Assembly (NCBI GenBank): GCA_014378485.1
Contig: JACMNO010000061.1
Coordinates: forward strand, 1-64,000
DNA length: 64,000 bases
Reading direction: 5' to 3'
Origin: Bacteroidia bacterium
Lineage (GTDB): Bacteria > Bacteroidota > Bacteroidia > B-17B0 > Aurantibacillaceae
The position numbers were made by a program, and so were the translations under genes. Shown here piece after piece: positions 25,088 through 34,385 of this stretch; positions within the stretch are counted from its first letter, which is position 1, and every line of letters starts with the position of its first letter. The notes under the pieces were generated by a model. The model was not told the origin of the DNA. It did not search any database and was given only the letters and a program-made list of their open reading frames with translations.

Positions 25088-25261
25088 TTATTTTCTCTTC
25101 GACATCCTGAAGATCAGAAAAATGATAAATGCCACAACTAATGTAACCATGATCACGCCGGTTGTAATGCCTGCTTTAAAAATGCCGCCAACGATTTCAC
25201 AACTTTGTAAGCTTAATAAAAGCACCATACATAATGCGAATAAACTGAATTTGTTTTTCAT
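25088..25261 (-). CDS. small membrane lipoprotein-like protein (57 residues)
   Basis: A 57-residue protein: a lipoprotein-type signal 'MKNKFSLFALCMVLLLSLQS' with a Cys at 21, then 'EIVGGIFKAGITTGVIM', a strongly hydrophobic helix and a basic end 'FRMSKRK'. This is a small family widespread in Bacteroidota, often carrying the wrong name phosphatidate cytidylyltransferase; it is far too small for that enzyme. Role unknown. Its stop lies 11 bp from the MITE end, so the element sits just downstream of it. Confidence 0.75.
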   Translation of the reverse strand: MKNKFSLFALCMVLLLSLQSCEIVGGIFKAGITTGVIMVTLVVAFIIFLIFRMSKRK

Positions 25262-25434
25262 AAAAAAAGTTTTTAATATTCCTGTAAGAAATCTGTTCAG
25301 TCAAAAGTCAGCATATGATATGGTTATTGCATTATACGAAATCATAAATCTGTTATAATATTTTCCTGTTGAAGCTGAATTCGTGTAATATTTTAGGAGT
25401 GTGATGTTAAATTTTACAAATGATTTATTTAGAT

Positions 25435-26124
25435 TTATTCTTCAACTGGTTCATTAATAATGAGGAAGTTCGTTTTTCTTTTTATTTGAATGACTGATCC
25501 GTTCAGAATTCCTTTCACTAATTTTTTCCATTGTGGTTTAGCTAAACCTAAACTAGCCGAAAATGCTACAATCATATTTCGTATTTTATTAAGGAAAGAA
25601 ACAGGATGTGTGTTTGGAATTTCATTTCTTCCTATTTCCATGACAGATAAAATTTCGCTAGTTCTTTTTAATAAAAAAGTACTGCTAGCGTCTGAAGTAT
25701 AGAAATGCGCACTAGTCTCTGTTTGTTTTAATGGGTTCTTTATAGGTCTAACGCGGAAACCATAAACCTCTTCATCTTTTAAAATATCTTTTACATGTTT
25801 AAAAACCTCGATCCTCACCCAGTCGTATCCGCTTCCTAATTTATTTCCTGGCGCAGGCAGTTTAATGCGGATAAGGTTTCCAACTCTTGGCCTATTGGAT
25901 TTCAGAACATGCCCATTTTTATCAGTCAGTCTAAATTCAGCACTGCCCTTACCGCTTATTTTTTGCCAGGAATTGATATCCAATAAACGGTGTTTGGCTT
26001 GGCCAAATAGTTTTATGGCCTCATCAACGGATGCTGTTTTTAAGTGAGCCTTTGCACCGGTATGGTTTCCTTTTTTTTGCGAAGGCACAATATGTGAAAC
26101 AGGATTTTCTATTATATTACTCAT
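25435..26124 (-). CDS. conserved hypothetical protein
   Basis: A 229-residue cytoplasmic basic protein without signal or membrane segments. The first 40 residues are flexible; the middle has beta-rich parts ('GSAEFRLTDKNGHVLKSNRPRVG' split, 'LIRIKLPAPGNKLGSGYDWV', 'RIEVFKHVKD') and the C-terminal part is helical. No domain is recognised with confidence, though the pattern resembles uncharacterised Bacteroidota proteins. A 50-residue gene ends 4 bp upstream of its start, so the two form an operon. Confidence 0.7.
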   Translation of the reverse strand: MSNIIENPVSHIVPSQKKGNHTGAKAHLKTASVDEAIKLFGQAKHRLLDINSWQKISGKGSAEFRLTDKNGHVLKSNRPRVGNLIRIKLPAPGNKLGSGYDWVRIEVFKHVKDILKDEEVYGFRVRPIKNPLKQTETSAHFYTSDASSTFLLKRTSEILSVMEIGRNEIPNTHPVSFLNKIRNMIVAFSASLGLAKPQWKKLVKGILNGSVIQIKRKTNFLIINEPVEE

Positions 26125-26128
26125 TTTT

Positions 26129-26281
26129 TTATTTTTTAAACTGCATATTCCAGCTTACTTTCCGTTTCCTTTGGCCCCATTGAGTTTTTATTTCCTGGTA
26201 TGGAAAATGATCGGGTTGGTAACTCGTTTTTATGAATTTTATTTCTGTTGCGTCGTATTTTTTAATAACAATTCTATTCAT
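26129..26281 (-). CDS. small basic hypothetical protein (50 residues)
   Basis: Reading from the ATG at 26281 to the TAA at 26129 gives 50 residues, beginning 'MNRIVIKKYDATEIKFIKTS' and ending 'KVSWNMQFKK'. It is basic, has no membrane segment and no known motif. It is only 4 bp from the ATG of the next minus-strand gene, which is the main reason to believe it. It shares an intergenic region of 286 bp with the divergent cphA gene; I see nothing else there. Confidence 0.55.
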   Translation of the reverse strand: MNRIVIKKYDATEIKFIKTSYQPDHFPYQEIKTQWGQRKRKVSWNMQFKK

Positions 26282-26567
26282 AATTTTATTTTTATATGTA
26301 AGCCCGGCTTTATAATTCGTTGTAACGCACTAAAAATGCAAAGATGAATACAGGATCAGGATTTATCTTACAAGGAATATAAAATACATTACATAATTGA
26401 AAATGTCTTTTTCGGGCATGTTAAGAATATAATTTAATAGGTGATTCCTGTAATGAAAAAAGGCTGTTGTTTTAACAACTTTGTGGCTAACCATGTATTA
26501 AAATTGAAATGATCTTATACTGGCCGTAGTAAAACATGGTTTGTGCATGGTGCTAAAAAAGTAACTT

Positions 26568-29207
26568 ATGGAAATTCTAAAAATCAGAGTAATGCGAGGA
26601 CCCAGTATCTGGTCAGTTTCTCGCAAAAAACTTATTAATATGAAACTGGACCTTGGTAAATATGAGGATTTCCCAACCAATAAAATTCATGGATTTAAGG
26701 AGGCTATTGAAGAATTGATGCCTTCTTTGAAAAATCATCGTTGTTCTGAAGACAAAGAAGGGGGATTTTTTGAGAGAGTACGTGAAGGTACATGGCTGGG
26801 TCATGTAATTGAACATGTTGCTCTTGAATTACAAACTCTCGCAGGTATGGATTGTGGTTTTGGACGAACGCGTTCTACTGATACAAAAGGTATTTACCAT
26901 GTAGTATTTGCTTATGAAATTGAAAGAGCCGGTATTTATGCTGCCCAGGCAGCTTGTCGCCTGGTTGAAAAACTGGTCACCGGTGATTTTTATGATATTG
27001 ATGCAGACATAAAAGAATTGCAAGTAATTAATCGTCGTGATAAATATGGCCCAACTACTTTATCCCTGACCGCTGAAGCTGAAAAAAGAAATATACCTTA
27101 CCGAAGGCTTAATAATAATTCGTTAATTATGTTAGGGCAGGGTAGCCGGCAAAAAATTATTTGCACATCGCTTGCCTCAACTACCAGTAACCTTGCCGTT
27201 AATATGGCCGGCGACAAAGAAAAAACAAAACGGTTGTTAGCTAAAGAATATATACCGGTGCCAAAAGGCACAGTTATTTACAGAGAAAAACATTTAGCTG
27301 AAGCCATTGATGAAATAGGATTTCCGCTGGTTACAAAACCTATTGATGGCAATCATGGACGAGGAATAACCACGCGTATTACAACATATGAGCAGGCTGT
27401 TATTGCATTTCGATATGCTCAAACTGTTTCAGAAGATGTGATCATTGAAAAATATATTCAAGGAACCGACTTTCGTTTTCTGCTCGTTAATTTTAAATTA
27501 ATTGCTGTAGCAAAACGAACGCCGGCTATGATAACCGGTGATGGCACATCCACAATTCAACAATTGATTGATGATGTTAATAAAGATCCTGCCCGTGGAG
27601 AAGGACATGAAAACATATTAACGAAAATAAAAGTTGATAAAGGAACAATAGATATTCTAGATGAAAAAAACATAGCACTTGATTCTGTGCTTCCAATGGG
27701 TGAAAACGTATTTTTAAAGAATACAGCAAACATTAGTTCGGGTGGAACAGCATCGGATGTTACAGATTTTGTGCATCCAGAAAATGTGTTTCTTGCAGAA
27801 CGAGTAGCTCGTTTAATGAATCTCGATATTTGTGGTATAGATATCATGGCAAACAATATTGAGACTCCTTTCACTGAAAACGGCGGAACGATTTTAGAGG
27901 TAAATGCGGGTCCGGGTTTCCGAATGCATTTAGCTCCTTCTAAAGGATGGGCCAGGAATGTTGCAGAACCTGTGATAAATATGCTGTATCCAAATGACGC
28001 GCCGGCACGCATTCCTGTAGTAGCGGTTACAGGTACTAACGGAAAAACAACTACAACACGATTGATTGCTCATTTGGCAAACGCAGCAGGACATCGCGTA
28101 GGCTTTACAACCACCGACGGGATTTTTATTAACCACCATCCTATTTACTATGGTGATTGCAGTGGACCGGCAAGTGCAGAAGTAGTGTTACGAGACCCAC
28201 TGGTAGATTTTGCAGTACTGGAATGTGCAAGGGGTGGGATCATGCGATCTGGACTTGGTTTTGATAAATGTAATATCAGTATTGTTACCAATGTCTCTGA
28301 AGATCATATTGGTCTTGACGGACTTAGCACATTGGAAGATCTTGCCAATGTAAAAGCGGTAGTTCCGCAAACCACATTTAAAAACGGGCATGCAATCCTG
28401 AATGCAGATGATGACCTTGTGTATAATATGAGAAAAGATTTGGATTGCAATATCGCTTTGTTCAGCATGGATTCAGAAAATAAACGTATTAAAAGACATT
28501 GCGCCAATGATGGACTGGCGGCCATTGTGGAAGATGAATATTTTGTGATTTGTAAAGGTGAATGGAAATCGCGTATCATTAAAGTGAATGAAGTGCCCCT
28601 TACTTTTTCAGGTAAAGCGGAATGCATGGTGAAAAATATTTTACCGGCAATGCTGGCTGCGTACATTAGTAATTTTACAGTGGAAAATATTGTAGCCGCT
28701 TTAAAATCATTCATTCCTTCTCCAGAGCTCACTCCAGGCAGGATGAATATTTTTGCGTTTAACCGGTTTAACGTAATGGTTGATTATGCGCATAATGAAG
28801 CCGGTTATATCGAATTACAGAAGTATATGCGAAGTGTCAATGCCTCTGTTAAAGTGGGTGTCATTTCCGGTACAGGTGACAGGCGCGACAGTGACATTCA
28901 AAATATCGGATTCTATGCGGCACAGATGTTTGATGAATTAATTATCAAACATGATAAGGATTGCCGTGGAAGGACCCCGGAGCAAATCACAGAGCAATTG
29001 ATGAAAGGAATCAGCAAGGTAAAAAAAGAGGTTCTGGTTAAAGTAATCAGTGATGAAGCTGAGGCGATACATTATGTCATTGACAATGCGAAAAAAGATT
29101 GTTTTATATTTATTACAGCAGATGATGTGAAAGAAACATTAGCTACTATAACAGGAATTTATAAAAATAAAACTGAAAAAAGTTTGGAATTTACAACAAA
29201 TACTTAG
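26568..29207 (+). CDS. cphA: cyanophycin synthetase
   Basis: An 879-residue enzyme that adds Asp and Arg to a polyaspartate chain to make cyanophycin, an N storage polymer, using ATP. The N-terminal domain (about 1-160) has 'GTWLGHVIEHVALELQTLAGM'-type sequence, here read in two parts, followed by an ATP-grasp domain (about 215-475; 'PLVTKPIDGNHGRGI') and a Mur-ligase-like domain with the P-loop 'VTGTNGKTTTTR' near 487. Length is normal. No cyanophycinase or isoaspartyl dipeptidase is in the window, unlike many cphA loci. Downstream genes are stress-type (Hsp20, PEBP, SDR). It could be a cyanophycin-like polymer enzyme with altered amino-acid choice. Confidence 0.95.
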   Translation: MEILKIRVMRGPSIWSVSRKKLINMKLDLGKYEDFPTNKIHGFKEAIEELMPSLKNHRCSEDKEGGFFERVREGTWLGHVIEHVALELQTLAGMDCGFGRTRSTDTKGIYHVVFAYEIERAGIYAAQAACRLVEKLVTGDFYDIDADIKELQVINRRDKYGPTTLSLTAEAEKRNIPYRRLNNNSLIMLGQGSRQKIICTSLASTTSNLAVNMAGDKEKTKRLLAKEYIPVPKGTVIYREKHLAEAIDEIGFPLVTKPIDGNHGRGITTRITTYEQAVIAFRYAQTVSEDVIIEKYIQGTDFRFLLVNFKLIAVAKRTPAMITGDGTSTIQQLIDDVNKDPARGEGHENILTKIKVDKGTIDILDEKNIALDSVLPMGENVFLKNTANISSGGTASDVTDFVHPENVFLAERVARLMNLDICGIDIMANNIETPFTENGGTILEVNAGPGFRMHLAPSKGWARNVAEPVINMLYPNDAPARIPVVAVTGTNGKTTTTRLIAHLANAAGHRVGFTTTDGIFINHHPIYYGDCSGPASAEVVLRDPLVDFAVLECARGGIMRSGLGFDKCNISIVTNVSEDHIGLDGLSTLEDLANVKAVVPQTTFKNGHAILNADDDLVYNMRKDLDCNIALFSMDSENKRIKRHCANDGLAAIVEDEYFVICKGEWKSRIIKVNEVPLTFSGKAECMVKNILPAMLAAYISNFTVENIVAALKSFIPSPELTPGRMNIFAFNRFNVMVDYAHNEAGYIELQKYMRSVNASVKVGVISGTGDRRDSDIQNIGFYAAQMFDELIIKHDKDCRGRTPEQITEQLMKGISKVKKEVLVKVISDEAEAIHYVIDNAKKDCFIFITADDVKETLATITGIYKNKTEKSLEFTTNT

Positions 29208-29360
29208 AATATATAAGTGTCATGTTTGATTGCAAACAGATTGGTATATAAAATTGTAATTTTTAAAAAAATTCATATAACGGTTTTTGTTTTAAAGCAC
29301 CCGACCTTTGTGATGTATTAACGGTTCCTTAGTCTCTTAAATATTTACAAACTTAAAAGA

Positions 29361-29813
29361 ATGACACTATTAAAGAAAAGAAATGGGAACGGAAGCCATT
29401 TGTTTCCAAGCCTGGCAGATGCCTTTTTTAGCAATAAATTTTTAACACCGGATTTTGATTTTGGTGATTTCGGAAAAGGGTTACAAATGCCTCCTGCTAA
29501 CATCTTAGAAAAAGAAACAGAATTTAGAATTGATCTTTCATCACCAGGTTTAAAAAGATCTGATTTTAAAGTCGAAGTCGATAACGGGGATCTGGTTATC
29601 AGCAGTGAGAAAAAAGATGAGGATAAAGAAGAAACAGAAAACTATATGCGCAGGCAGTTTTCATACTCGAGTTTTTGCCGTCGTTTTCCACTTCCGGATA
29701 ACGCGCAGGATGAAAAGATTTCTGCCAAATATGATAATGGTATGCTTCATATAACAATTTCTAAAAAGGAAATTACTGCGACGAAAGTTAAGAAAGCGAT
29801 TGAAGTCGCTTAA
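29361..29813 (+). CDS. Hsp20/alpha-crystallin small heat-shock protein
   Basis: A 150-residue small heat-shock protein, an ATP-independent holdase that keeps unfolding proteins soluble in the cytoplasm. The alpha-crystallin domain spans about 45-140: 'PPANILEKETEFRIDLSSPG' at its start, 'FKVEVDNGDLVISSEKK', and the conserved 'AKYDNGMLHITISKK' strand. The N-terminus is short ('NGSHLFPSLADAFF'). It starts 153 bp after cphA and sits 32 bp before the PEBP-family gene, probably in one stress-induced unit with it. Confidence 0.94.
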   Translation: MTLLKKRNGNGSHLFPSLADAFFSNKFLTPDFDFGDFGKGLQMPPANILEKETEFRIDLSSPGLKRSDFKVEVDNGDLVISSEKKDEDKEETENYMRRQFSYSSFCRRFPLPDNAQDEKISAKYDNGMLHITISKKEITATKVKKAIEVA

Positions 29814-29845
29814 GGAATATATATGAGTATTAAAAATTTTTAACA

Positions 29846-30301
29846 ATGGAAATAGTATTGAATGCCATATTGGAAATCACAAGTCCGGAATTCGATAACA
29901 ACGGCTCAATCCCGGTTGATTATACCTGTGACGGAAAGAACATTAGTCCGGAACTGAAGATAGGCAACCTACCTTCGGAAACAAAAACTTTGGCATTAAT
30001 CATGGAAGACCCAGATGCGCCATATGGGACTTTTGTTCATTGGATTATGTGGAATGTACCACCCACCGATTGTATTGGTAAAAATTGTTCTCCAGGATTA
30101 CAGGGCAAGAACGGGAAACATGAAACTAAATACCTGGGACCATGTCCTCCCGGTGGTGCTACTCACCATTATTATTTCAGATTGTATGCCCTTGACACAG
30201 AGCTTGAGCTGCCTTTTAATACTGATAAGGCAGATCTTTTAAGAGAAATGGAAGGTCATATTTTGGGCGCAGGAGAATTGATAGGAACCTATAAAAAATA
30301 A
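29846..30301 (+). CDS. YbhB/YbcL-family (PEBP-like) protein
   Basis: A 151-residue cytoplasmic protein of the bacterial phosphatidylethanolamine-binding family. The family signature is clear: 'DGKNISPELKIGNLPSETKT', 'LIMEDPDAPYGTFVHWIMWN' with the ligand-site Asp and His, and 'YLGPCPPGGATHHYYFRLYA'. It has no signal peptide. Its function in bacteria is not established. It lies directly after hsp20 in the same direction. After its stop, about 100 bp separate it from the convergent SDR gene; a weak hairpin is possible there. Confidence 0.93.
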   Translation: MEIVLNAILEITSPEFDNNGSIPVDYTCDGKNISPELKIGNLPSETKTLALIMEDPDAPYGTFVHWIMWNVPPTDCIGKNCSPGLQGKNGKHETKYLGPCPPGGATHHYYFRLYALDTELELPFNTDKADLLREMEGHILGAGELIGTYKK

Positions 30302-30409
30302 ATATTTGCAATAATAGTTTGATCCCTCTCACTATTAAAGCAATAGAGATCTGCATCTGAAAAGTGCGGATTTCTTTTTTATTAGAACCAATTCAATGAA
30401 TGTGGTTTT

Positions 30410-31279
30410 TTAACCATTTACAATCTCACCTCCGTTCACATGAATGAATTGCCCTGACATGTAACTAGCATCTTCGCTTGCTAAAAAAACATAAGCGGGA
30501 GCTAGTTCTTCTGTTTGTGCAGGGCGCTTCATAGGGGCATCTGAGCCAAATTCTGATACTTTTTTCGGCGTGAAACTTCCGGGGATCAATGGTGTCCATA
30601 CAGGTCCTGGGGCTACTCCATTTACTCGTATTCCTTTATTCATAAGGTTTGCAGATAAACTCCTTGTGAAGGAAACAATGGCGCCTTTTGTCGCACTATA
30701 ATCCAGGAGTTCAGGACTTCCACGATAGGCAGTTACTGAACTCGTATTAATAATGGAGCTGCCACGTTTCATGTAGGGTAAAGAGGCTTTGGTGATCCAG
30801 AACATAGCGAATATGTTTACTGAAAAGGTTTTGATCATTTTTGCTGAGGTAATTTTTGAAATATCTTTAACAGGATATTGCACCGCCGCATTGTTCACTA
30901 AAACATCAATATGCGTAAATTCTTTTATGATCTTTTGAATTGAACTTTTGCACTTATCTTCTTTTGAAATATCAGAAGCTATCGTGATACACTTTCTCTT
31001 AAATTTATCTTCGATATATTTTGCAGTAAAATGCGCGTCTTTTTCTTCACTTTTTAAATAAATAATAGCCACATCAGCACCATGTTTTGCAAAGGCAATG
31101 GCCACGGCTCTTCCAATGCCACTGTCACCACCGGTAATCACGCATTTTTTATTGTGGAGTTTGCTGTTTCCATTTGATCCATCGTCAAACTCTGGCAATG
31201 GATCCATTTTGTACTCCATACCCGGCTGTGATTGAGATTGTTTTTTTACAATCTTTTTTTTTGGATTACTTTTTTGCAC
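30410..31279 (-). CDS. SDR-family oxidoreductase (YhdF/YghA-like)
   Basis: A 289-residue short-chain dehydrogenase with an extra basic N-terminus ('NPKKKIVKKQSQSQPG'). The NAD(P) loop is 'GGDSGIGRAVAIAFAKHG' near 50-68; 'DVLVNNAAVQYP' and the catalytic Ser...Tyr-x-x-x-Lys ('NTSSVTAYRG', 'YSATKGA') are present, with 'PGPVWTPLIPG' and 'GQFIHVNGGE' at the end. It belongs to the group that includes the stress proteins YhdF and GspG-type; substrate unknown. Convergent with the PEBP gene. Confidence 0.93.
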   Translation of the reverse strand: MQKSNPKKKIVKKQSQSQPGMEYKMDPLPEFDDGSNGNSKLHNKKCVITGGDSGIGRAVAIAFAKHGADVAIIYLKSEEKDAHFTAKYIEDKFKRKCITIASDISKEDKCKSSIQKIIKEFTHIDVLVNNAAVQYPVKDISKITSAKMIKTFSVNIFAMFWITKASLPYMKRGSSIINTSSVTAYRGSPELLDYSATKGAIVSFTRSLSANLMNKGIRVNGVAPGPVWTPLIPGSFTPKKVSEFGSDAPMKRPAQTEELAPAYVFLASEDASYMSGQFIHVNGGEIVNG

Positions 31280-31496
31280 TGGAATTGATTGTTTAATTGA
31301 TTGATGTTATTCGCAAAAATGATCAAGGATCCACATAATAACCTTACAAGTTATTTTAATAATGTTATATCAATATATCTTTATATTATGTGGCTTTCAA
31401 CCCTCCAAAAATTATTAGGTTCTTTTTATTATTAAAAAAAGGTGTAATAGAAAACCTCTATATATGGCGTAATATTGATATTAAAAATTAAAGCTT

Positions 31497-31586
31497 ATGT
31501 TGTTACCTTTTTTAATATTTGTAGGACTCGCAGTAGTTATTTTCTTTATTTATAAAGCCAAGAAAAAAGATGAAGGAGGAATCTGA
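31497..31586 (+). CDS. putative 29-residue membrane microprotein
   Basis: From the ATG at 31497 to the TGA at 31584-31586 a 29-residue peptide is read: 'MLLPFLIFVGLAVVIFFIYK' followed by 'AKKKDEGGI'. One hydrophobic helix followed by a positive patch is typical of bacterial membrane microproteins. There is no homologue I recognise, so it rests on this pattern alone. The flanking 31280-31496 and 31587-31774 stretches show nothing else. Confidence 0.4.
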   Translation: MLLPFLIFVGLAVVIFFIYKAKKKDEGGI

Positions 31587-31774
31587 AGATCGCTTGCGAA
31601 AAAATGTGGGTCATCTCCATCCTTACAGCTGATTTGTTTGTTTTAAAGAATATCTATGATTTCTTTTTAGGAACCTGGATGATTGTGTGCATAAAGCTTC
31701 CGGAATTTAATTTCCTGATATGAATATTGCTCCATTAATCTTTTTATATTTATCAACCCATATAAAAATATTCA

Positions 31775-32125
31775 ATGGTAGAAACAGAAGAACAGGTTGA
31801 GATAGAAGTCAAAACCCTGGAAAGCGAAGAAAGACAAACGATCGTGCATTGTACCTGCGGTGATGATTATGCTTACCGTATCTGGCCTTCCACTTTTTTA
31901 ATAGAACACGGTACCAATAAACGCGCCGGGTTAATTACTGCTTTTAATATTTCATTTGCCCCGCAATGGACCATGAATGACGGAAAAGGATTTACTCTTA
32001 TTTTTCAAGGTCTGAGCAAAGGTTGTACAGCTTTTGATTTGAAGGAAGTTATTCCGCAGGAAGGTGGCTTTGAAGTATTAAGTATTCCTCGCAACAATAC
32101 AGATGTATACCATGTCAGTTTTTAA
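31775..32125 (+). CDS. conserved hypothetical protein
   Basis: A 116-residue cytoplasmic protein. The N-terminus is acidic; then 'IVHCTCGDDYAYRIWPSTFL' contains Cys-x-Cys-x-Asp, followed by strands 'ITAFNISFAPQWTM', 'FTLIFQGLSKGCTAFDL' and 'FEVLSIPRNNTDVYHVSF'. I do not recognise the family. Its end overlaps the start of the RluA-type gene by 14-23 bp, so the pair is co-transcribed and it may serve RNA or translation, but this is only context. Confidence 0.7.
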   Translation: MVETEEQVEIEVKTLESEERQTIVHCTCGDDYAYRIWPSTFLIEHGTNKRAGLITAFNISFAPQWTMNDGKGFTLIFQGLSKGCTAFDLKEVIPQEGGFEVLSIPRNNTDVYHVSF

Positions 32126-32780
32126 ATTTGCTGAAAGCGAATTGGAACATTTGAATATCATATATGAGGACGATGTTTTATTGGTTTGTAATAAGCCGGC
32201 AGGCCTCATGGTGGAACCTGATCGAAATAATTTCCCTAATTTATTACAGCAGGTCAAAAACTATTTAAAAGAAAAAACAGGTTCGAAAACGCTTTATGTT
32301 CAACATCTTCATCGCCTTGACAGGCCTGTAAGTGGTGTTGTCTTATTTACAAAAAAAAGAGAATACCTGAAAGATCTGAGTGAGCAATTTGCTCAAAGAA
32401 CAGTGTCAAAATATTATCAGGCATTAACGTCCACCGCTCCTGCTCAACTATCGGGAACATTAGAACAATGGCATCGCAAAGAAAAAAAGAAAGCAGTTTT
32501 GGTTCCTGAAGGAACGGAGTTTTCAGAACGTATAAAATTAGAGTACAGTGTAAAACAATTTGGTAACAGATTTTTATGGGAAATAAAATTACACACGGGT
32601 AAGTATCACCAGATCCGTGTTCAGTTGGCAGGATTGGGTTGCCCGATCATTGGCGATGCTTTATATGGTTCCGATGAGCAATATAAGTCAAACGCGATTG
32701 CGCTCCACGCTGCTAAACTTGTAATTCAACACCCTGTGACTTTAAAACAAATGGAGTTTAAAACTCAATCAGATTTTTAA
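32103..32780 (+). CDS. RluA-family pseudouridine synthase
   Basis: A 225-residue enzyme that isomerises uridine to pseudouridine in structured RNA. The family shows in 'LNIIYEDDVLLVCNKPAGLM', the catalytic 'HRLDRPVSG' with its Asp, 'RTVSKYYQAL', and 'THGKYHQIRVQLA'-like 'LHTGKYHQIRVQL'. There is no S4 RNA-binding domain, so it is of the short single-domain kind; the target (23S rRNA or tRNA) cannot be told. The ATG at 32103 overlaps the preceding gene; a second ATG at 32112 is possible. Confidence 0.92.
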   Translation: MYTMSVFKFAESELEHLNIIYEDDVLLVCNKPAGLMVEPDRNNFPNLLQQVKNYLKEKTGSKTLYVQHLHRLDRPVSGVVLFTKKREYLKDLSEQFAQRTVSKYYQALTSTAPAQLSGTLEQWHRKEKKKAVLVPEGTEFSERIKLEYSVKQFGNRFLWEIKLHTGKYHQIRVQLAGLGCPIIGDALYGSDEQYKSNAIALHAAKLVIQHPVTLKQMEFKTQSDF

Positions 32781-32988
32781 TAGTTTTAATTCTAAATATT
32801 GATCTATGGATTTAGACAAGCTGAATCAAGTAGATGATATCTGTGATTTGTGTAGTTATTTGTAATATAACAGTATCGATTAGGATGTGTATAGATTGAT
32901 CTAATTGTAATCTATTTTTACGATTTATTGCATTAATATTAATTTACTTTTAATTTCACATAAAATAAAAAATTATTAATAGACCTTT

Positions 32989-34203
32989 ATGCAACAAAAA
33001 GAGATTTCTATAAAAGATTATCACTATGATTTGCCTTTTAATCGCATTGCCAAATATCCTTTGCCAGAAAGAGATTTGTCCAAACTGTTAGTGTATAATG
33101 ATACTTCAATAGAACAGACACAATATCAAAATATTGCGGAATATTTGCCTCAAGGTTCTTTGTTATTTTTTAATAATACTAAAGTAATTCCTGCACGTTT
33201 CTTTTTTAAAACATCTACTGAAAAGGATATTGAAATATTTTGTTTAGAGCCTTTATCAAATGCCGCCAATGTATATGATAGCATGATACAACAAAGCAGT
33301 GTGAAATGGAAATGTTTGGTTGGTGGTGCAGTAAAATGGAAAGAGCAATTTGTGTATTTAGAAACCGAAGACTTAAAAGTAAAAGCGCAAATTATTGAAC
33401 GCCATCAAGGAACTTTTAATTTAGAATTTACCTGGGAACCAGCACAAAAAACATTTTCGGAAGTGTTACAAATTGCCGGCAAAATTCCTATTCCTCCCTA
33501 TTTAAGAAGAGCAGCAGAGGCTATTGACTTTGAGCGATATCAGACTATATATGCCGATAAAGAAGGCTCGGTTGCTGCACCAACTGCTGGATTACATTTT
33601 ACAGATAAAGTATTTGAAAAGTTAAAAGAAAAAAATATCATTCCAGCATACATCACATTGCATGTTGGTGCAGGAACATTTATACCTGTTAAATCTATTA
33701 CGATGGCAGAACATGAAATGCATAGCGAATATATAGATGTTTCTTTGGATATAATCAATTATATATATCAAAATATCGAAAATACAATAACGGCTGTGGG
33801 CACAACTTCTTTAAGGACCTTAGAGAGTTTGTATTGGATTGGAGAAAAAATTGCAAATAATCCTAATATACAACCAAAAGATTTATTAGTTGATCAATGG
33901 CAGCCATATGCCTCTTCAAACATAAAGCTAGGATCTAAGGAATCAATAAAGTATATTATTGATTTATTAAATCAGTATCAATTAAAATCACTGTATGCTA
34001 AAACTAGTATTATTATAGTTCCTGGATATAAATTTAAAATAGTAAATGCATTAGTTACTAATTTTCATCAACCTGAAAGCACATTGATTTTATTAATAGC
34101 TGCTTTTATAGGGGAGAATTGGCGAAAAGTTTACCAACATGCTTTAAATAATGATTTTAGATTTTTAAGCTATGGAGATGGAAGTTTATTGTTTAGAGAA
34201 TAG
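32989..34203 (+). CDS. queA: S-adenosylmethionine:tRNA ribosyltransferase-isomerase QueA
   Basis: A 404-residue enzyme that moves the ribosyl part of SAM to 7-aminomethyl-7-deazaguanine in tRNA, the next-to-last step of queuosine synthesis. Family blocks are 'DYHYDLPFNRIAKYPLPERD', 'FFNNTKVIPARFFF', 'VAAPTAGLHFTDKVFEKL', 'LHVGAGTFIPVKS' and 'FHQPESTLILLIAAF'. Length is slightly above the usual 340-360 because of extra material around 70-120. The gene is clearly more AT-rich than its neighbours (about 20-30 percent G+C in sampled lines), which hints at transfer or relaxed selection. It has no partner queuosine gene here. Confidence 0.96.
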   Translation: MQQKEISIKDYHYDLPFNRIAKYPLPERDLSKLLVYNDTSIEQTQYQNIAEYLPQGSLLFFNNTKVIPARFFFKTSTEKDIEIFCLEPLSNAANVYDSMIQQSSVKWKCLVGGAVKWKEQFVYLETEDLKVKAQIIERHQGTFNLEFTWEPAQKTFSEVLQIAGKIPIPPYLRRAAEAIDFERYQTIYADKEGSVAAPTAGLHFTDKVFEKLKEKNIIPAYITLHVGAGTFIPVKSITMAEHEMHSEYIDVSLDIINYIYQNIENTITAVGTTSLRTLESLYWIGEKIANNPNIQPKDLLVDQWQPYASSNIKLGSKESIKYIIDLLNQYQLKSLYAKTSIIIVPGYKFKIVNALVTNFHQPESTLILLIAAFIGENWRKVYQHALNNDFRFLSYGDGSLLFRE

Positions 34204-34385
34204 TAATATATTCAAAATATTTTTTTTCCCCATTACAGTTCAAAAACTATATACTCTTCTAGGAGAGTACTTTGTTGGCATTTAAAACAGTTTTATTGCT
34301 CACCGGATTTAATTCAATTACCTTGGACGAGTCACTAGCATTTTTTAAAACAGTTAAAGAATCAAATTTTTTTTGATAAGTATTT

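Noticed and set aside
25044-25358. Plus-strand ORF of 104 residues
   Set aside because: It starts inside the MITE-like element and is the complement of the 57-residue gene at 25088-25261.
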